Positions 34,587-47,017 of a DNA stretch of 64,000 nt are shown in pieces. A model generated the notes under the pieces. It had not been told where the DNA came from, did no database searches, and worked only from the letters and a program-made list of their open reading frames with translations. The stretch comes from Musa acuminata AAA Group (taxonomy: Eukaryota > Streptophyta > Magnoliopsida > Zingiberales > Musaceae), in assembly GCF_036884655.1 (NCBI RefSeq), contig NC_088331.1, forward strand, positions 21,006,001 to 21,070,000, in the 5' to 3' direction. Within the stretch, counting starts at the first letter, position 1; each line of letters opens with the position of its first letter. The position numbers and the translations under genes were made by a program.

Positions 34587-34841
34587 AAGAAATGGTTTAA
34601 CATTCTTCGTCGTGAAATAGCTTACTTGGACAAATATCGTCGAGGATTAACTTGCTTAGGCGATAGAGCAGGGTTGAAACTTTTTTCTCATATTTATAAT
34701 GAATTACAAGTATAGACATCTTCTTATAGAGTTATAGTAGATTTGGGAAAAACAAGTTATTCATGTTACCGATTTGATATATTGAAAATTCCATGCTCGC
34801 ATATGTTGATTGTTATCGAGTATAAAAATATTAATATCTAG
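34587..34841 (+). pseudogene. Possible Mutator-type transposase C-terminal remnant
   Basis: One frame reads KKWFNILRREIAYLDKYRR, then after one stop VDLGKTSYSCYRFDILKIPC and SHMLIVIEY. This resembles the C-terminal end of MULE transposases, where a SWIM zinc finger (CxC...CxH) follows a W-F-x-x-R-R segment. The first Cys of CxC appears replaced. No terminal inverted repeats were seen. FAR1-like genes share this domain and are an alternative. Confidence 0.45.
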
Positions 34842-35923
34842 AATATTATACAACTATAACAAGATCTATAATGACAAAAATTTTCCTATAAAAAGCCAAT
34901 AACACTAGATATGATGAGAAGATGATCACATGGTATGGTATAGCAATCTAACTCTTATAGTGACAATAAAAGTATTCAAGGTACCAATAATTTGGACATA
35001 ATTATCGATAATATAAATTCCCACTCATATCATAATAGTTATGATCGATTGGATTTTTTATTGTCGAATGTAATATTGAAGCATCTTAGTGAAAATATAT
35101 TTCGAGTGGCTTCGATGGAATTATAATATATGATTATAAAGATGATATTGGGATGAAAGTGCTTCTAAATTCAACTCAAGTTGTCTAATCAAAATATATC
35201 TGCACATATTGCCCATTAACATGCTGGACCGTGGTTATATTGTTTTTCAATGGGACCCAAAAGCGACTAGTTTAAAGGTATTTAGAAAGTTTGAGTTTCT
35301 TTTGACAAGTTGTGGATCTAGTTACACTGTTTTTTCAATAAAACTTAAAAATAGTGTAATTGTATCTAAATCTTAATATTTTTGAACCAAACTTTTAGAA
35401 TTGCTTCCAAACTAATTAACAAATTAGTTCATAGATTCAGCAAAACATATCAAATTTAGCTGAATTTGAAAAAAATCACATATTGAATATACCGAAAGCT
35501 GTAGGTTAAAATGGTAAAATAGTAAAAATAGAAAATCATGCTTTTTTTTTTGTATTTGAGACCATTTCAAAGGTTTCTAGATATTTTGGGTTTTCCTTGA
35601 TAAGTTTTAGACTTTTTTTTTTTTTTGCAAATGGATAAGAGTAGTATATATTAAAAGATAAAATTTTATAATGTACAATTGACAACCACAGCTATAGTGA
35701 GGTTATAATACCAAGTGCTAGGAATACAATTACAATAGAAGAGGGTAGTGCGTAGCCCATTCACCAAAAGAGAAAAATGAAGCAAATAGAGGACCACTCT
35801 CAAGCAATTGTTCAATGGCAAAATATGATAAGTAGCTCAGTGATAGCACTAGCGCAAACTTCTTTCTCTGATCATAAGCTTGCTTCAAAAGTTATTAAGC
35901 TTTGTAATCGGGGAAGTTGATGA
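34842..35923. other. AT-rich unassigned sequence
   Basis: Poly-T/A runs (about 35541, 35614) and no recognisable coding motif. It separates the MULE remnant from the broken end of element A. Confidence 0.5.
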
Positions 35924-36655
35924 CCACCTCCTATGACCACCTCCACTAAGTTAGAAGTTGATGAAAGTGGAGAAAGCTTTGATCAAAAAACTTATAGGGG
36001 TATGATAGGAAGTTTACTTTACCTCACTGCAACTAGACCAGATATCATGTTCAGTGTAGGACTTTGTGCTAGGTTTCAATCGAACCCTAAGATATCTCAC
36101 TTTAAAGCGGTTAAAAGAATACTTAGATATCTTAAAGGTACCACAAATCTAGACTTATGGTATCCAAAATTCGAGAATTTTGAGTTAATTACGTATGCTG
36201 ATGCGGATTTTGCTAGGTGTAGATTAGATAGAAAAAATACATCAGGATCATGTCAATTTTTGGGACATTCCCTTATTTCTTGGTCATCTAAGAAACAAAA
36301 TTTGATTGCACTATCAACAACCGAAGCTGAGTATATTGCAGCTAGTGCATGCTGTGCACAAGTTGTGTGGATGAAAAACAACTTAGAAGATTATAAAGTC
36401 TATCTTAAAAACATTCCCATTAAATGTGATAACACAAGTGCAATATGTTTAACAAAGAATCTCATTCAACACTCAAGAACAAAACATATTGATATTAGAC
36501 ATCACTTCATACGAGATCATGTCACTAATCATGATGTAATCATAGAGTTCATTGATTTAAGCATCAACTAGCTGATATTTTTACAAAACCTCTAAGCGAA
36601 GAATAATTTGATTTCATTAGAAGAGAATTAAGAATGTTAATGTGCCTGAATGCAT
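35924..36655 (+). pseudogene. Element A pol fragment (RNase H)
   Basis: Follows C pol from about residue 772. It shows [51 protein letters not shown] (family DADFAGC) and [17 protein letters not shown] one-base loss near 36557 puts the frame into a stop at 36569-36571. The tail ([11 protein letters not shown], then a stop, then FDFIRREL) is readable in the shifted frame to about 36655. Confidence 0.88.
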
Positions 36656-37823
36656 AAACTTGTTAAAATCATTTCTCGGACTTTATTGATTGAATGATCA
36701 AATCACTTGATTGCAATTACATGCCTAAAATTACATGTTGAAAATTATGTTATTTGGATACAAAAATTTTCATAACAATGAGCATGTTTTGTCTTTATGA
36801 TTATATTTGAAAATCTATAGTATAGACTTGTCCGAATGCATGAAAGTGTTAATTTCATTTTCGGATTCTCTTAACTAGTGGCATCCTAACAATCAGATTT
36901 TCTCGATACATTATCCTTTTCCGAACTTAATAAGCATATATATATCGAGTTTGATTCTCATCATTGATTTTTGACATATGGAATCAACTAGCAAAAACAT
37001 CTCTCATACACTTATCATGTGAAAAATATTTTTTGAGAAATGGATTTGATAAAATGATTCCGACAATGATAGTGTTTTTACTTGCAAGGATATGTTTCAC
37101 ATACATATCTTGATCCTTATAAAAATGGAATATGATTTAATCTCTCATCGATTTTAACTTCATTCAAAGTAAACTCACAAATAGCTGATATCACAAATAG
37201 CCTTCCTCCTTCATGCAAAAAGATAATAACAAATAAAAAGGAAGAAGCATTAAAAGCTATCTCCATGTCATGTTTTCCTTGAGATGTTTGCATAATTGAT
37301 ATCCTATTACTCACCATTGGAAAATGACATGAACCTAGTTATGACATGAATAAAACCGCACTTATGCTTAAAAATTGTTTATATCATTTTCCTTTTTGTT
37401 AATGATAAAGGGGGAGAGATATATGAATTGATGCTATGATTATGCCATGCTTGCATCATCGAAAATATATGAATCGATGATAACTATGATTGCCATATTT
37501 GCATTATGCCATGTTTGCATCATATTAAGATATCAAGAACTTGCATCGTAATTTTACATGTTGATATCTTATGTTGAACTACTACAATCATTCATATTTG
37601 AAATGTAAAACTTGAGAATGGATGTCAAGTCTTGACATCATTTTCAGTAAGATACATCATGATAGGAATCATGATGGGAGTAATTGATAAGGTTAAGAGT
37701 TCTTAACTTATCAATAAGTCTATTGATTTCAAAGGCCTTTAATTCAAGAATGACTTATCTCAAGTATGGCATATAGATAGGGGGAGTTAAGGTTAACTCC
37801 ATTATCAATTGATTATCATCATC
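36656..37823 (+). other. Element A 3' non-coding region
   Basis: AT-rich, no ORF of note. An internal AAAGGGGGAGAGATATATGA purine run at about 37408 mirrors one in C near 52074. The true PPT is at 37824-37836. Confidence 0.8.
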
Positions 37824-37837
37824 AAAAAGGGGGAGAT

Positions 37838-38656
37838 TGTTGTATCTCGGATTTTGATGATGAAGTCAATTATCATTTGTTATCTAATCCATATGTTGAG
37901 ATAAGTGTGCAGGATTAACTACAATGAAAGTAAGACATGCAGTAGGAGTTGAGCCGGAGTCAAAGACTATGATCACGTTGGGAGTTCGAGAGCTCGACGG
38001 AAGTCCGGACGGTCGTCGAAGGTTTTGCGGGAACAAATCCAAGAAGTCCAGGAGCTTGCCAAAAGAAGCTCGTCGGAACTCGCCAAGTGGATCATCGTAA
38101 GTCCAGGAGTTTGCCGGAAGTCCATTAGAGCATCGCTGGAGTTTCGTCGAATGTTCGCTGGAAGCTCGCCGGAAGAAGCGATTGATGCATCGGAGCAAGC
38201 TGTAGTCAATGTCTTAAGAATTGTCGTAGTTAGCATGTAAATTAAGTTAGGAATGGGAGGTGATCCCATTAACTTAATCTGGGGGCAATTGGGTCCTTGA
38301 CAGACCCAAATTGGGCCGAATGGATCAACCCATTCGGACCAGAATTCCTACTAGGCGGTGGCACCGCCAGGGTCGACGGTGGCACTGCTTGGGCTCAGTC
38401 TCCGAGCGAGACTGGGCGGTGCAACCGCCCCTGACAAGCAGTGGCACCGCCAGAGCTCAGTCTCCGAGTGAGACTAGGCAGTGCAACCGCCCCTGTCAGG
38501 CGATGGCACCACCCAGAAGCTCAATCTCCGAGCCGCCAAGCGGTTGTACCGCCCTAATCAGGAGGTGGTACTGCCAGGACCCCGGAAATCCGGGAAAAGA
38601 CATTTTTGAGCTCCAAATTCAAACTAGTTTGGGGCCTATATATACCCCACCCTTTT
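37838..38656 (+). mobile_element. Element A 3' LTR, left part
   Basis: Starts TGTTGTATCTCGG after a PPT. Short LTR subtype as in F, with a minisatellite of GGCGGTGGCACCGCC type and a TATATATA box at 38637-38644. Interrupted by B after CTTTT (38652-38656). Confidence 0.9.
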
Positions 38657-40910
38657 TGTTAGGATCAAGAGCACTAAGAGGGGGGGGGGGGGTGAATTAG
38701 TGCAGCGGAAATCTTATAATAATTTAAAAACCAAAAGCTGCGTTCGTTCAAAAACTATTATGATGCAAAAGCAAATTCTCAGTTTGTATCTAAGTGCAGT
38801 TTGCGTCTAAGCGCAGATTGCGTTTAAGCGCAGTTTTGCGTCTAAGCGCAGTTTTGCGTCTAAGCGCAGTTTTGCGTTTAAACTCAGATTTACGTCTAAA
38901 TGCAGATTTACGTCTAAACGCAGATTTACGTTTAAACGCAGTTTTACGTCTAAACGCAGTTTTACGTCTAAACGCAGATTTACGTCTAAACGCAGTTTTA
39001 CGTCTAAACGCAGTTTTACGTCTAAACGCAGATTTACGTCTAAACGCAGTTTTACGTCTAGACGCAGATTTACGTCTAAACTTTGAAACTCGTTTGTATA
39101 CTTGCAGAAGGCAGTATGCAGTTGAAAACGTGAACTGAAATCTGATGATTGAGCGAGGAAAGCCGATTTACGTCTGAATGCAGTTTTACGTCTAAATGTT
39201 GAAACTCGTTCGTAAAATCGTAGAGGACAGATTGCAGTTATTAATAGGATTAAAATGTAAGCGTAAACTGCAAAGAAGCTCGTTCGTAAAAGCACGGAAA
39301 ACAGTTCTGCAGAATCAAGCGTAAACGTAAACTGTAATGTATGAAAATACGAGTTTACGTCTGAATGCAGATTTGGAAGAACAGCACTTAGAACTTGTTC
39401 GTGAAAGCGCAGAGAGCAGTAGAGATGAGGGAGGTTTGCAGTAATGATAAAGTGCTCGAAAATAAACGCAAACCAGAGATTTAGAGTGGTTCGGTCAGCC
39501 TTGACCTACTCCACTTTTGGCTTCCTCCACCGATGAGGTTGCCGACGTCAACTAGGTGCCTTCCTTCAATGGGCGAAGGCCAAACTTCCCTCTTACAGTT
39601 TCTCTCCTTTTGGCAGGCTTAGGAGACAACCTTTACAGACCTTTCTCTCCTCACTTTACAATTGAAAACTTGAAGAACAGAAGGAGGAGACTTAAAGGTT
39701 TTACAACACTTTTGAGCTCTTTAGAATCACAGAAAAGATCACGATTTCGGTATGGGTCTGTATCTTTTCAGTGCTGAATGGGTGGGGTATTTATAGGCCC
39801 CAACCCAATTCAAAATTCGAGCTCAAAACGATCAAATCGATCAAATCCCAGAATTCTGGGATCAGGCGGTTGCACCTCTCGACTGGAGAGGTGGCACCGC
39901 CTGGCAGAGCTCGAAGACTGAGCTCTGCCGATTGCTTCTCTCTGCCAGAGCTCGAAGACTGAGCTCGATGGTTGCATCACCTGGCAGAGCTCGAAGACTG
40001 AGCTTGGTGATTGCATCACCTGGCAGAGCTCGAAACTGAGCTCGGTGGTTGCATCACCTGGCAGAGCTCCAAGCTGAGCTCAGGCTGATCCACCTCTCTG
40101 CCAGAGCTCGAAGACTGAGCTTGGTGAATGCATCACCTGGCAGAGCTCGAGACTGAGCTCAGGCTGATGCACCTCTCTGCCAGAGCTCGAAGACTGAGCT
40201 CGGTGGTTGCATCGCCTGGCAGAGCTCGGAACTTGAGCTCTGGCGGTGCAACCTCTTGGCTGGGGCGGTTGCACCTCCCAGCCTCGCAGCCCAGGCGGTT
40301 GCACCTCCTGGCTGGGGCGGTTGCACCTCTCAACCCCACAGCCCAGGCGGTTGCACCTCCTGGCTGGGGCGGTTGCACCTCCTGGTGCAATCAGGGTCCG
40401 AATGGTTCACTCCATTCGGCCCACTTTGAATCTTTTCAGGGGCCCAATTGCCCCAAGATTAAGCTAATGGGATCACCTCCCATTTTCATGCTTAATCATC
40501 ATGCTAACTACGATTAACTCTAAGACAACTTCTGCAGCTTTGCTCCGATGCGTCAATCGCTTCTTCCAGCGAGTTTCCTGCCAACTTCCGTCGATCAACC
40601 GATAACCCTCGGTGATCCTTCTGCGGACATCCGGCATACTCCTGGACTTTGCGACGATCCACTTGGCGAGTTCCGACGAGCTTCGCTTGGCAAGCTTCTG
40701 GACTTCTCGGATCTGTTCTCTCTGAACCTCCGACGACCGTCCGAACTTCCGTCGAACTCTCGAACTCCCAACGTGATCATGATCTTGACTCCGGCGCAAC
40801 TCCTGCTGCTTGTCTTACTCTCATCGTAGTTAATCCTGCACACTTATCTCAACACATAGATTAGATAACAAATGACAATTGACTTCATCATCAAAATCCG
40901 AGATTCAACA
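38657..40910 (-). mobile_element. Element B 3' LTR (2254 bp)
   Basis: Plus strand TGTTAGGATC...GATTCAACA. The TATA box (reverse) is at 39788-39795 and the 18-bp array at 38787-39081. It differs from the 5' LTR by only a few substitutions, one base in the poly-G run and one missing 52-bp minisatellite unit. Confidence 0.94.
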
Positions 40911-40911
40911 A

Positions 40912-40924
40912 TCTCCCCCTTTTT
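40912..40924 (-). other. PPT of element B
   Basis: Complement of AAAAAGGGGGAGA, one base from the 3' LTR. Confidence 0.9.
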
Positions 40925-41693
40925 GATGATGACAATCAATTGATAAAGGAGTTGTCCTTAACTCCCCCTATCTATATGCCATAGTTGAGATAAGTCAACC
41001 TTGAATTCAAGACCTAAGAATTCAAGTGACGTATTGATAAGTTAGATCATTTAAACTTATCAATGCTCCCATCATGATGCCTATCATGATGTATCTCTTC
41101 AAGAATTATGTCAAAGCATGACATACATCATCAAGTTTGTATGATAGTGTTTGTAACCAATCATCATGTAATCATATAAAGCTACGAAGGACTTTTTACA
41201 TGATGCTCACATTTGAGATTTTCTAGTACGTTTGCATTTTCTTCACAATATCAAATCAAGATATGATGCAAACTATAGTACATGTTCACATATCTCTTGG
41301 TGATGCAAGGATGGCATAACATTGTTTATAGCATCACTCAAGTATTTGCAACTATGACATAGATATGATTATGGCAGTTCAGCTATGACATAGTGTTTAT
41401 CAATTCATATTTTTCTCCCCCTTTGTCATTAACAAAAAGCATGATAGCATTATCAAGCATATAAAGGAAGTCATGACACATATATCTCTTTATTGTTTTT
41501 GCTTGACGGAGGAAAGTCATTTTCCAAAGAGTTTTCATAAGAGTGTACGGGAACATCCCATTTTTAGCATACAACCCGAAAAATGAACTTCTTACATGCA
41601 TTTGGTTAAAAATATTTGTCACATAATTTGCAACATGTTATTTGATCAAGCGTTGTCAAGGCATGTAATAGTAATAACATTTGAAAAATAAAT
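40925..41693 (-). other. Element B 3' non-coding region
   Basis: About 0.77 kb after pol with no coding motif and no env-like ORF. It contains one copy of the 71-bp segment that is triplicated in C (about 41610-41680). Confidence 0.85.
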
Positions 41694-44600
41694 TTAAGTA
41701 TTCGGACACATCAACATTCCTAATTCTCTTCTTATGTAATCAAATTGTTCTTCACATAGGGGTTTTGTGAAGATATCAGCTAGTTGATGTTTGGTATCAA
41801 TAAACTCTATGGTTACATCATGATTAGTGACATGATCTCGTATAAAGTGATGTCTAATATCAATGTGTTTTGTTCTTGAGTGTTGTATAAGATTTTTAGT
41901 TAAGCATATTGCACTCGTGTTATCACATTTAATGGGAATATCTTTAAGATTTACTTTGTAATCTTCTAAAGTGTTTTTCATCCATACAACTTGCGCATAG
42001 CATGCACTTGCTGCAATGTATTCAGCTTCAGTTGTTGATAGGGCAACCGAGTTTTGTTTCTTAGATGACCAGGATACAAGGGCATGTCCTAAAAATTGAC
42101 ATGATCCTGATGTGCTTTTTCTGTCTAGTTTACAGCCAGCGAAGTCCGCATCAGCATAGGCTGTTAATTCAAAATTTTCTGATTTTGGGTACCATAATCC
42201 TAGATTGGTAGTTCCATTAAGATATCTGAGTATTCTTTTGACTGCTTTGAGATGAGATATCTTAGGGTCTGATTGAAATCTAGCACAAAGTCCTACACTG
42301 AACATGATGTCTGGTCTGGTGGCAGTGAGGTAAAGTAAACTTCCTATCATACCCCTATAGGTTTTTTGATCGAAGCTTTCTCCATTCTCATCAATTTCTA
42401 ACTTAGTGGAGGTGCTCATAGGGGTGTCAATGGCTTTTGAATCATTCATTTTGAACTTCTTTAGCAAACTCTCAGCATATTTGGTTTGACTAATAAAGAT
42501 GCCATTGCTTAGTTGTTTGATTTGTAGGCCTAAGAAGAATGTTAACTCTCCCATTAGACTCATTTCGAATTCATGACTCATAGTTTTCGCAAAGGATTCA
42601 CAAAGAGATTCATTTGTAGAACCAAAGATAATGTCATCAACATAAATCTGAACAATGAGAAAATCATTTTCAAAATTCTTGATAAACAATGTAGTATCAA
42701 CCTTGCCTTTTATGAAATAATTTTCAATGAGAAAAGAGCTAAGTCTCTCATACCAAGCCCTTGGGGCTTGTTTTAAACCATAGAGAGCTTTAGTTAATCT
42801 AAACACATGATTAGGGTAGCCATTATTTTCAAATCCAGGAGGTTGTTCAACATAAACTTCTTCGGAAATGAAACCATTTAGAAAAGCGCTTTTAACATCC
42901 ATTTGAAATAACTTAAAATTATTGCAACTAGCGTAGGCAAGGAGCATCCTTATGGCTTCCAATCGAGCCACAGGTGCGAAGGTTTCTTCGTAATCGATAC
43001 CTTCTTCTTGGTTGAAACCTTTGGCCACTAATCTGGCCTTGTTTCTAACCACGATACCATTTTCATCTTGCTTGTTTCTAAAGACCCATTTAGTACCAAT
43101 TACTAAATGGTCATTTGGCCTAGGAACAAGCGTCCACACCTCATTTCTCTCAAATTGATTTAATTCATCTTGCATTGCGATAATCCATGAATCATCTTTC
43201 ATGGCTTCATCAACACATTTGGGTTCAATTTGGGAGAGAAAAGCGGCGTTGGCACAAAAGTTTTTAAAAGAAGATCGTGTTTGAACCCCCTTTGATGTGT
43301 CTCCTAGGATTAGCTCCTTAGGATGAGCATCTATATACTTCCAATCCTTGGGTAAGGATGTTTTGGAAGTGGATGCAACCAAGTTGCTAGTTGGAGACGG
43401 GGTTTCGTTTAAATTCAAGGAATCAAAATTAATATCATCATCAAGATCATTTTTCTTAATTTCTGAAATCTCATTGAAAACAACATGGATGGATTCTTCA
43501 ATAATTAAGGTTCTTTTATTGAAGATGCGAAAAGCTTTAGAAACCGAAGAATAACCAAGAAAGATTCCTTCATCAGATTTAGCATCGAATTTTCCTAAGT
43601 TATCCTTTTCATTCAAGATAAAACACTTACACCCAAAGACTTTAAAATATGAGACATTGGGTTTTTTGTTATTCCATAACTCATAAGGAGTTTTGGTGAG
43701 TAAGGGTCTTACTAGGACTCTATTTAAAATATAACATGCAGTGTTTACAGCTTCGGCCCAAAAATATTTGGGTAGGCTATGTTCATTCAACATGGTTCTT
43801 GCCATTTCTTGCAAATTTCGATTTTTTCTTTCTACTACCCCATTTTGTTAAGGATTTCTTGGAGTAGAGAAGTTATGGTTGTATCCGTTGAGTTCACAGA
43901 ATTCTTGGAAGTCTTGGTTTTGAAATTCTCCACCGTGATCACTTCTAATTGACGAAATCATAGATTCCTTCTCATTTTGAACAAGTTTACAAAACTTGGT
44001 AAAATGTCTAAAGCATTCATTTTTTTGTTTTAAGAAGTAGGTCCATGTATATCTGCTGTAGTCATCAATAATGACAAAGGCGTATTTGCTACCTCCTAGA
44101 CTCAATGTAGAGATTGGTCCGAACAAGTCCATATGGATCAATTGTAAGGGCCTAGAGGTGCTTATTTGATTCTTAACTTTGAAGCTACCCCTAATTTGCT
44201 TACCTAATTGGCAAGCATCACATACATTATCTTTGATGAACTTGATATGAGGAATTCCTCTTACAAGTTCTCTAGATGATACTTGATTGATTAGTTTCAT
44301 GCTAGCATGACCTAATCTTCTATGCCATAGCCAAGCATCCTCATTCATAATGGCAAAGCACATTTCATCACATAAGTCATTGATGTCAATAGTGTATACG
44401 TTGTTTTGTTTTAATGCAATCATAGATACATTTTTGTGTGGTTTTTCAATGATGCAGGCATTAGATTCAAATCTTATAATATATCCTTTATCACATAATT
44501 GACTAATGCTCAAGAGGTTATGTTTTAAACCATCAACTAGTAAAACATCTTCAATAGAGAGGTTGGATTTGTTACCTATGGTTCCTTTGCCAATGATTTT

Positions 44601-44707
44601 ACCCTTGTTGTTGTCTCCGAAGGTGACATATCCTTCGTCTATGCTAGAGAGCTTAGAGAATTGAGATGGATCTCCGGTCATATGCCTTGAGCATCCACTA
44701 TCAAGGT
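41694..44707 (-). pseudogene. Element B pol, main part, one nonsense codon
   Basis: Almost the same protein as C pol. The order is protease (the DSG region abuts the C insertion), GAG-pre-integrase HHCC ([16 protein letters not shown]), integrase core (SDHGGEF), RT ([19 protein letters not shown]) and RNase H ([23 protein letters not shown]). A CAA codon in the integrase core is TAA in B (complement at 43848-43850), just before the QNGVVERKN motif. The N-terminal end of pol lies beyond C, at 54865-54906. The stop at 41694 is the normal pol end. Without the nonsense codon and C it would be complete. Confidence 0.93.
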
Positions 44708-46967
44708 TGTTGAATCTCGGATTTTGATGATGAAGTCAATTGTCATTTGTTATCTAATCTATGTGTTGAGATAAGTGTGCAGGATTAACTACGATGAGAT
44801 TAAGACAAGCAGCAGGAGTTGCCCCGGAGTCAAGATCATGATCACGTTGGGAGTTCGAGAGTTCGACGGAAGTTCGGACGGTCGTCGGAGGTTCAGAGAG
44901 AACAGATCCGAGAAGTCCAGAAGCTTGCCAAGCGAAGCTCGTCGGAACTCGCCAAGTGGATCGTCGCAAAGTCCAGGAGTATGCCGGATGTCCGCAGAAG
45001 GATCACCGAGGGTTGTCGGTTGATCGACGGAAGTTGGCCGGAAACTCGCCGGAAGAAGCGATTGACGCATCGGAGCAAGCTGCAGAAGTTGTCTTAGAGA
45101 TAATCGTAGTTAGCACGATGATTAAGCAGGAAAATGGGAGGTGATCCCATTAGCTTAATCTTGGGGCAATTGGGCCCCTGAAAAGATTCAAGTGGGTCGA
45201 ATGGAGTGAACCATTCGGACCCTGATTGCACCAGGAGGTGCAACCGCCCCAGCCAGGAGGTGCAACCGCCTGGGCTGAGGGGTTGAGAGGTGCAACCGCC
45301 CCAGCCAGGAGGTGCAACCGCCTGGGCTGAGGGGCTGGGAGGTGCAACCGCCCCAGCCAGGAGGTGCAACCGCCAGGGCTGCACGGTTGGGAGGTGCAAC
45401 CGCTCCAGCCAAGAGGTTGCACCGCCAGAGCTCAAGTTCCGAGCTCTGCCAGGCGATGCAACCACCAAGCTCAGTCTTCGAGCTTTGGCAGAGTGGTGCA
45501 TCAGCCTGAGCTCAGTCTCGAGCTTTGCCAGGTGATGAATTCACCAAGCTCGGTCTTCGAGCTATGGCAGAATGGTGCATCAGCTTGAGCTCAGTTTGGA
45601 GCTCTGCCAAGTGATGCAACCACCAAGCTCAGATTTCGAGCTCTGCCAGGTGATGCAACCACCAAGCTCAGTCTTCGAGCTCTGCCAGGTGATGCAACCA
45701 TCGAGCTCAGTCTTCGAGCTCTGGCAGAGAAGAAGCAATCGGCAGAGCTCAGTCTTCGAGCTCTGCCAGGCGGTGCCACCTCTCCAGTCGAGAGGTGCAA
45801 CCGCCTGATCCCAGAAATTCTGGGATTAGATCGATTTGATCGTTTTGAGCTCGAATTTTGAATTGGGTTGGGGCCTATAAATACCCCACCCATTCAGCAC
45901 TGAAAAGATACAGACCTATACCAAAATTGTGATCTTTTCTGTGATTCTAAAGAGCTCAAACGTGTTGTAAAGCCTTGAGTCTCCTCCTTCTGTTCTTCAA
46001 GTTTTCAACTGTAAAGTGAGGAGAGAAAGGTCTGTAAAGGTTGTCTCCTAAGCCTGTCAAAAGGAGAGAAACTGTAAGAGGGAAGTTTGGCCTTCGCCCA
46101 TTGAAGGAAGGCAGCTAGTTGACGTCGGCAACCTCATCGGTAGAGGAAGCCAAAAGTGGAGTAGGTCAAGGCTGACCGAACCACTCTAAATCTCTGGTTT
46201 GCGTTTAATTTCGAGCACTTTATCATTACTGCAAACCTCCCTCATCACTACTGCTCTCTGCGCTTTCACGAACAAGTTCTAAGTGCTGTTCTTCCAAATC
46301 TGGATTCAGACGTAAACTCGTATTTTCGTACATTACAGTTTACGTTTACGTTTGATTCTGCAGAACTGTTTTCTGCGCTTTTACGAACGAGCTTCCTTGC
46401 AGTTTACGCTTGCATTTTAATCCTATTAATAACTGCAATCTGTCCTCTACGATTTTACGAACGAGTTTCAACATTTAGACGTAAAACTGCATTCGGACGT
46501 AAATCGGCTTTCTTCGCTCAATCATCAGATTTCAGTTTACGTTTACGTCTTGATTTCAACTGCATACTGCCTTCTGCGAATATACAAACGAGTTTCAAAG
46601 TTTAGACGTAAATCTGCGTCTAGACGTAAAACTGCGTTTAGACGTAAAACTGCGTTTAGACGTAAATCTGCGTCTAGACGTAAAACTGCGTTTAGACGTA
46701 AAACTGCGTTTAGACGTAAATCTGCGTTTAGACGTAAAACTGCGTTTAGACGTAAAACTGCGTTTAGACGTAAATCTGCGTTTAGACGTAAATCTGCACT
46801 TAGACGCAATCTGCGCTTAGACGCAAACTGCACTTAGATACAAACTGAGAATTTGCTTTTGCATCATAATCGTTTTTGAACGAACGCAGCTTTTTGTTAT
46901 TAAATTATTATAAGATTTCCGCTGCACTAATTCACCCCCCCCCCTCTTAGTGCTCTTGATCCTAACA
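44708..46967 (+). mobile_element. Element C 5' LTR (2260 bp)
   Basis: TGTTGAATCTCGG...GATCCTAACA. Minisatellite about 45232-45808, TATA box 45876-45883, conserved hairpin leader near 46090, 18-bp array 46601-46841, poly-C run near 46935. Confidence 0.96.
45876..45883 (+). promoter_or_regulatory. TATA box of element C 5' LTR
   Basis: TATAAATA in the GGGGCC...CCCCACCC setting. It would drive the genomic RNA of C, with a start near 45910. Confidence 0.7.
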
Positions 46968-46969
46968 AT

Positions 46970-46981
46970 TGGTATCAGAGC
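46970..46981 (+). other. PBS of element C
   Basis: TGGTATCAGAGC, perfect initiator tRNA-Met match, two bases after the LTR. Confidence 0.95.
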
Positions 46982-47017
46982 TCGGTTAACTCTCTGAAGG
47001 ATTAAAACCCAAGAGAG

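Noticed and set aside
38794..39295. Repetitive ORFs rich in LRLNAV and FRRKSA
   Set aside because: They are translations of the 18-bp (six-codon) tandem array in both directions, not proteins.
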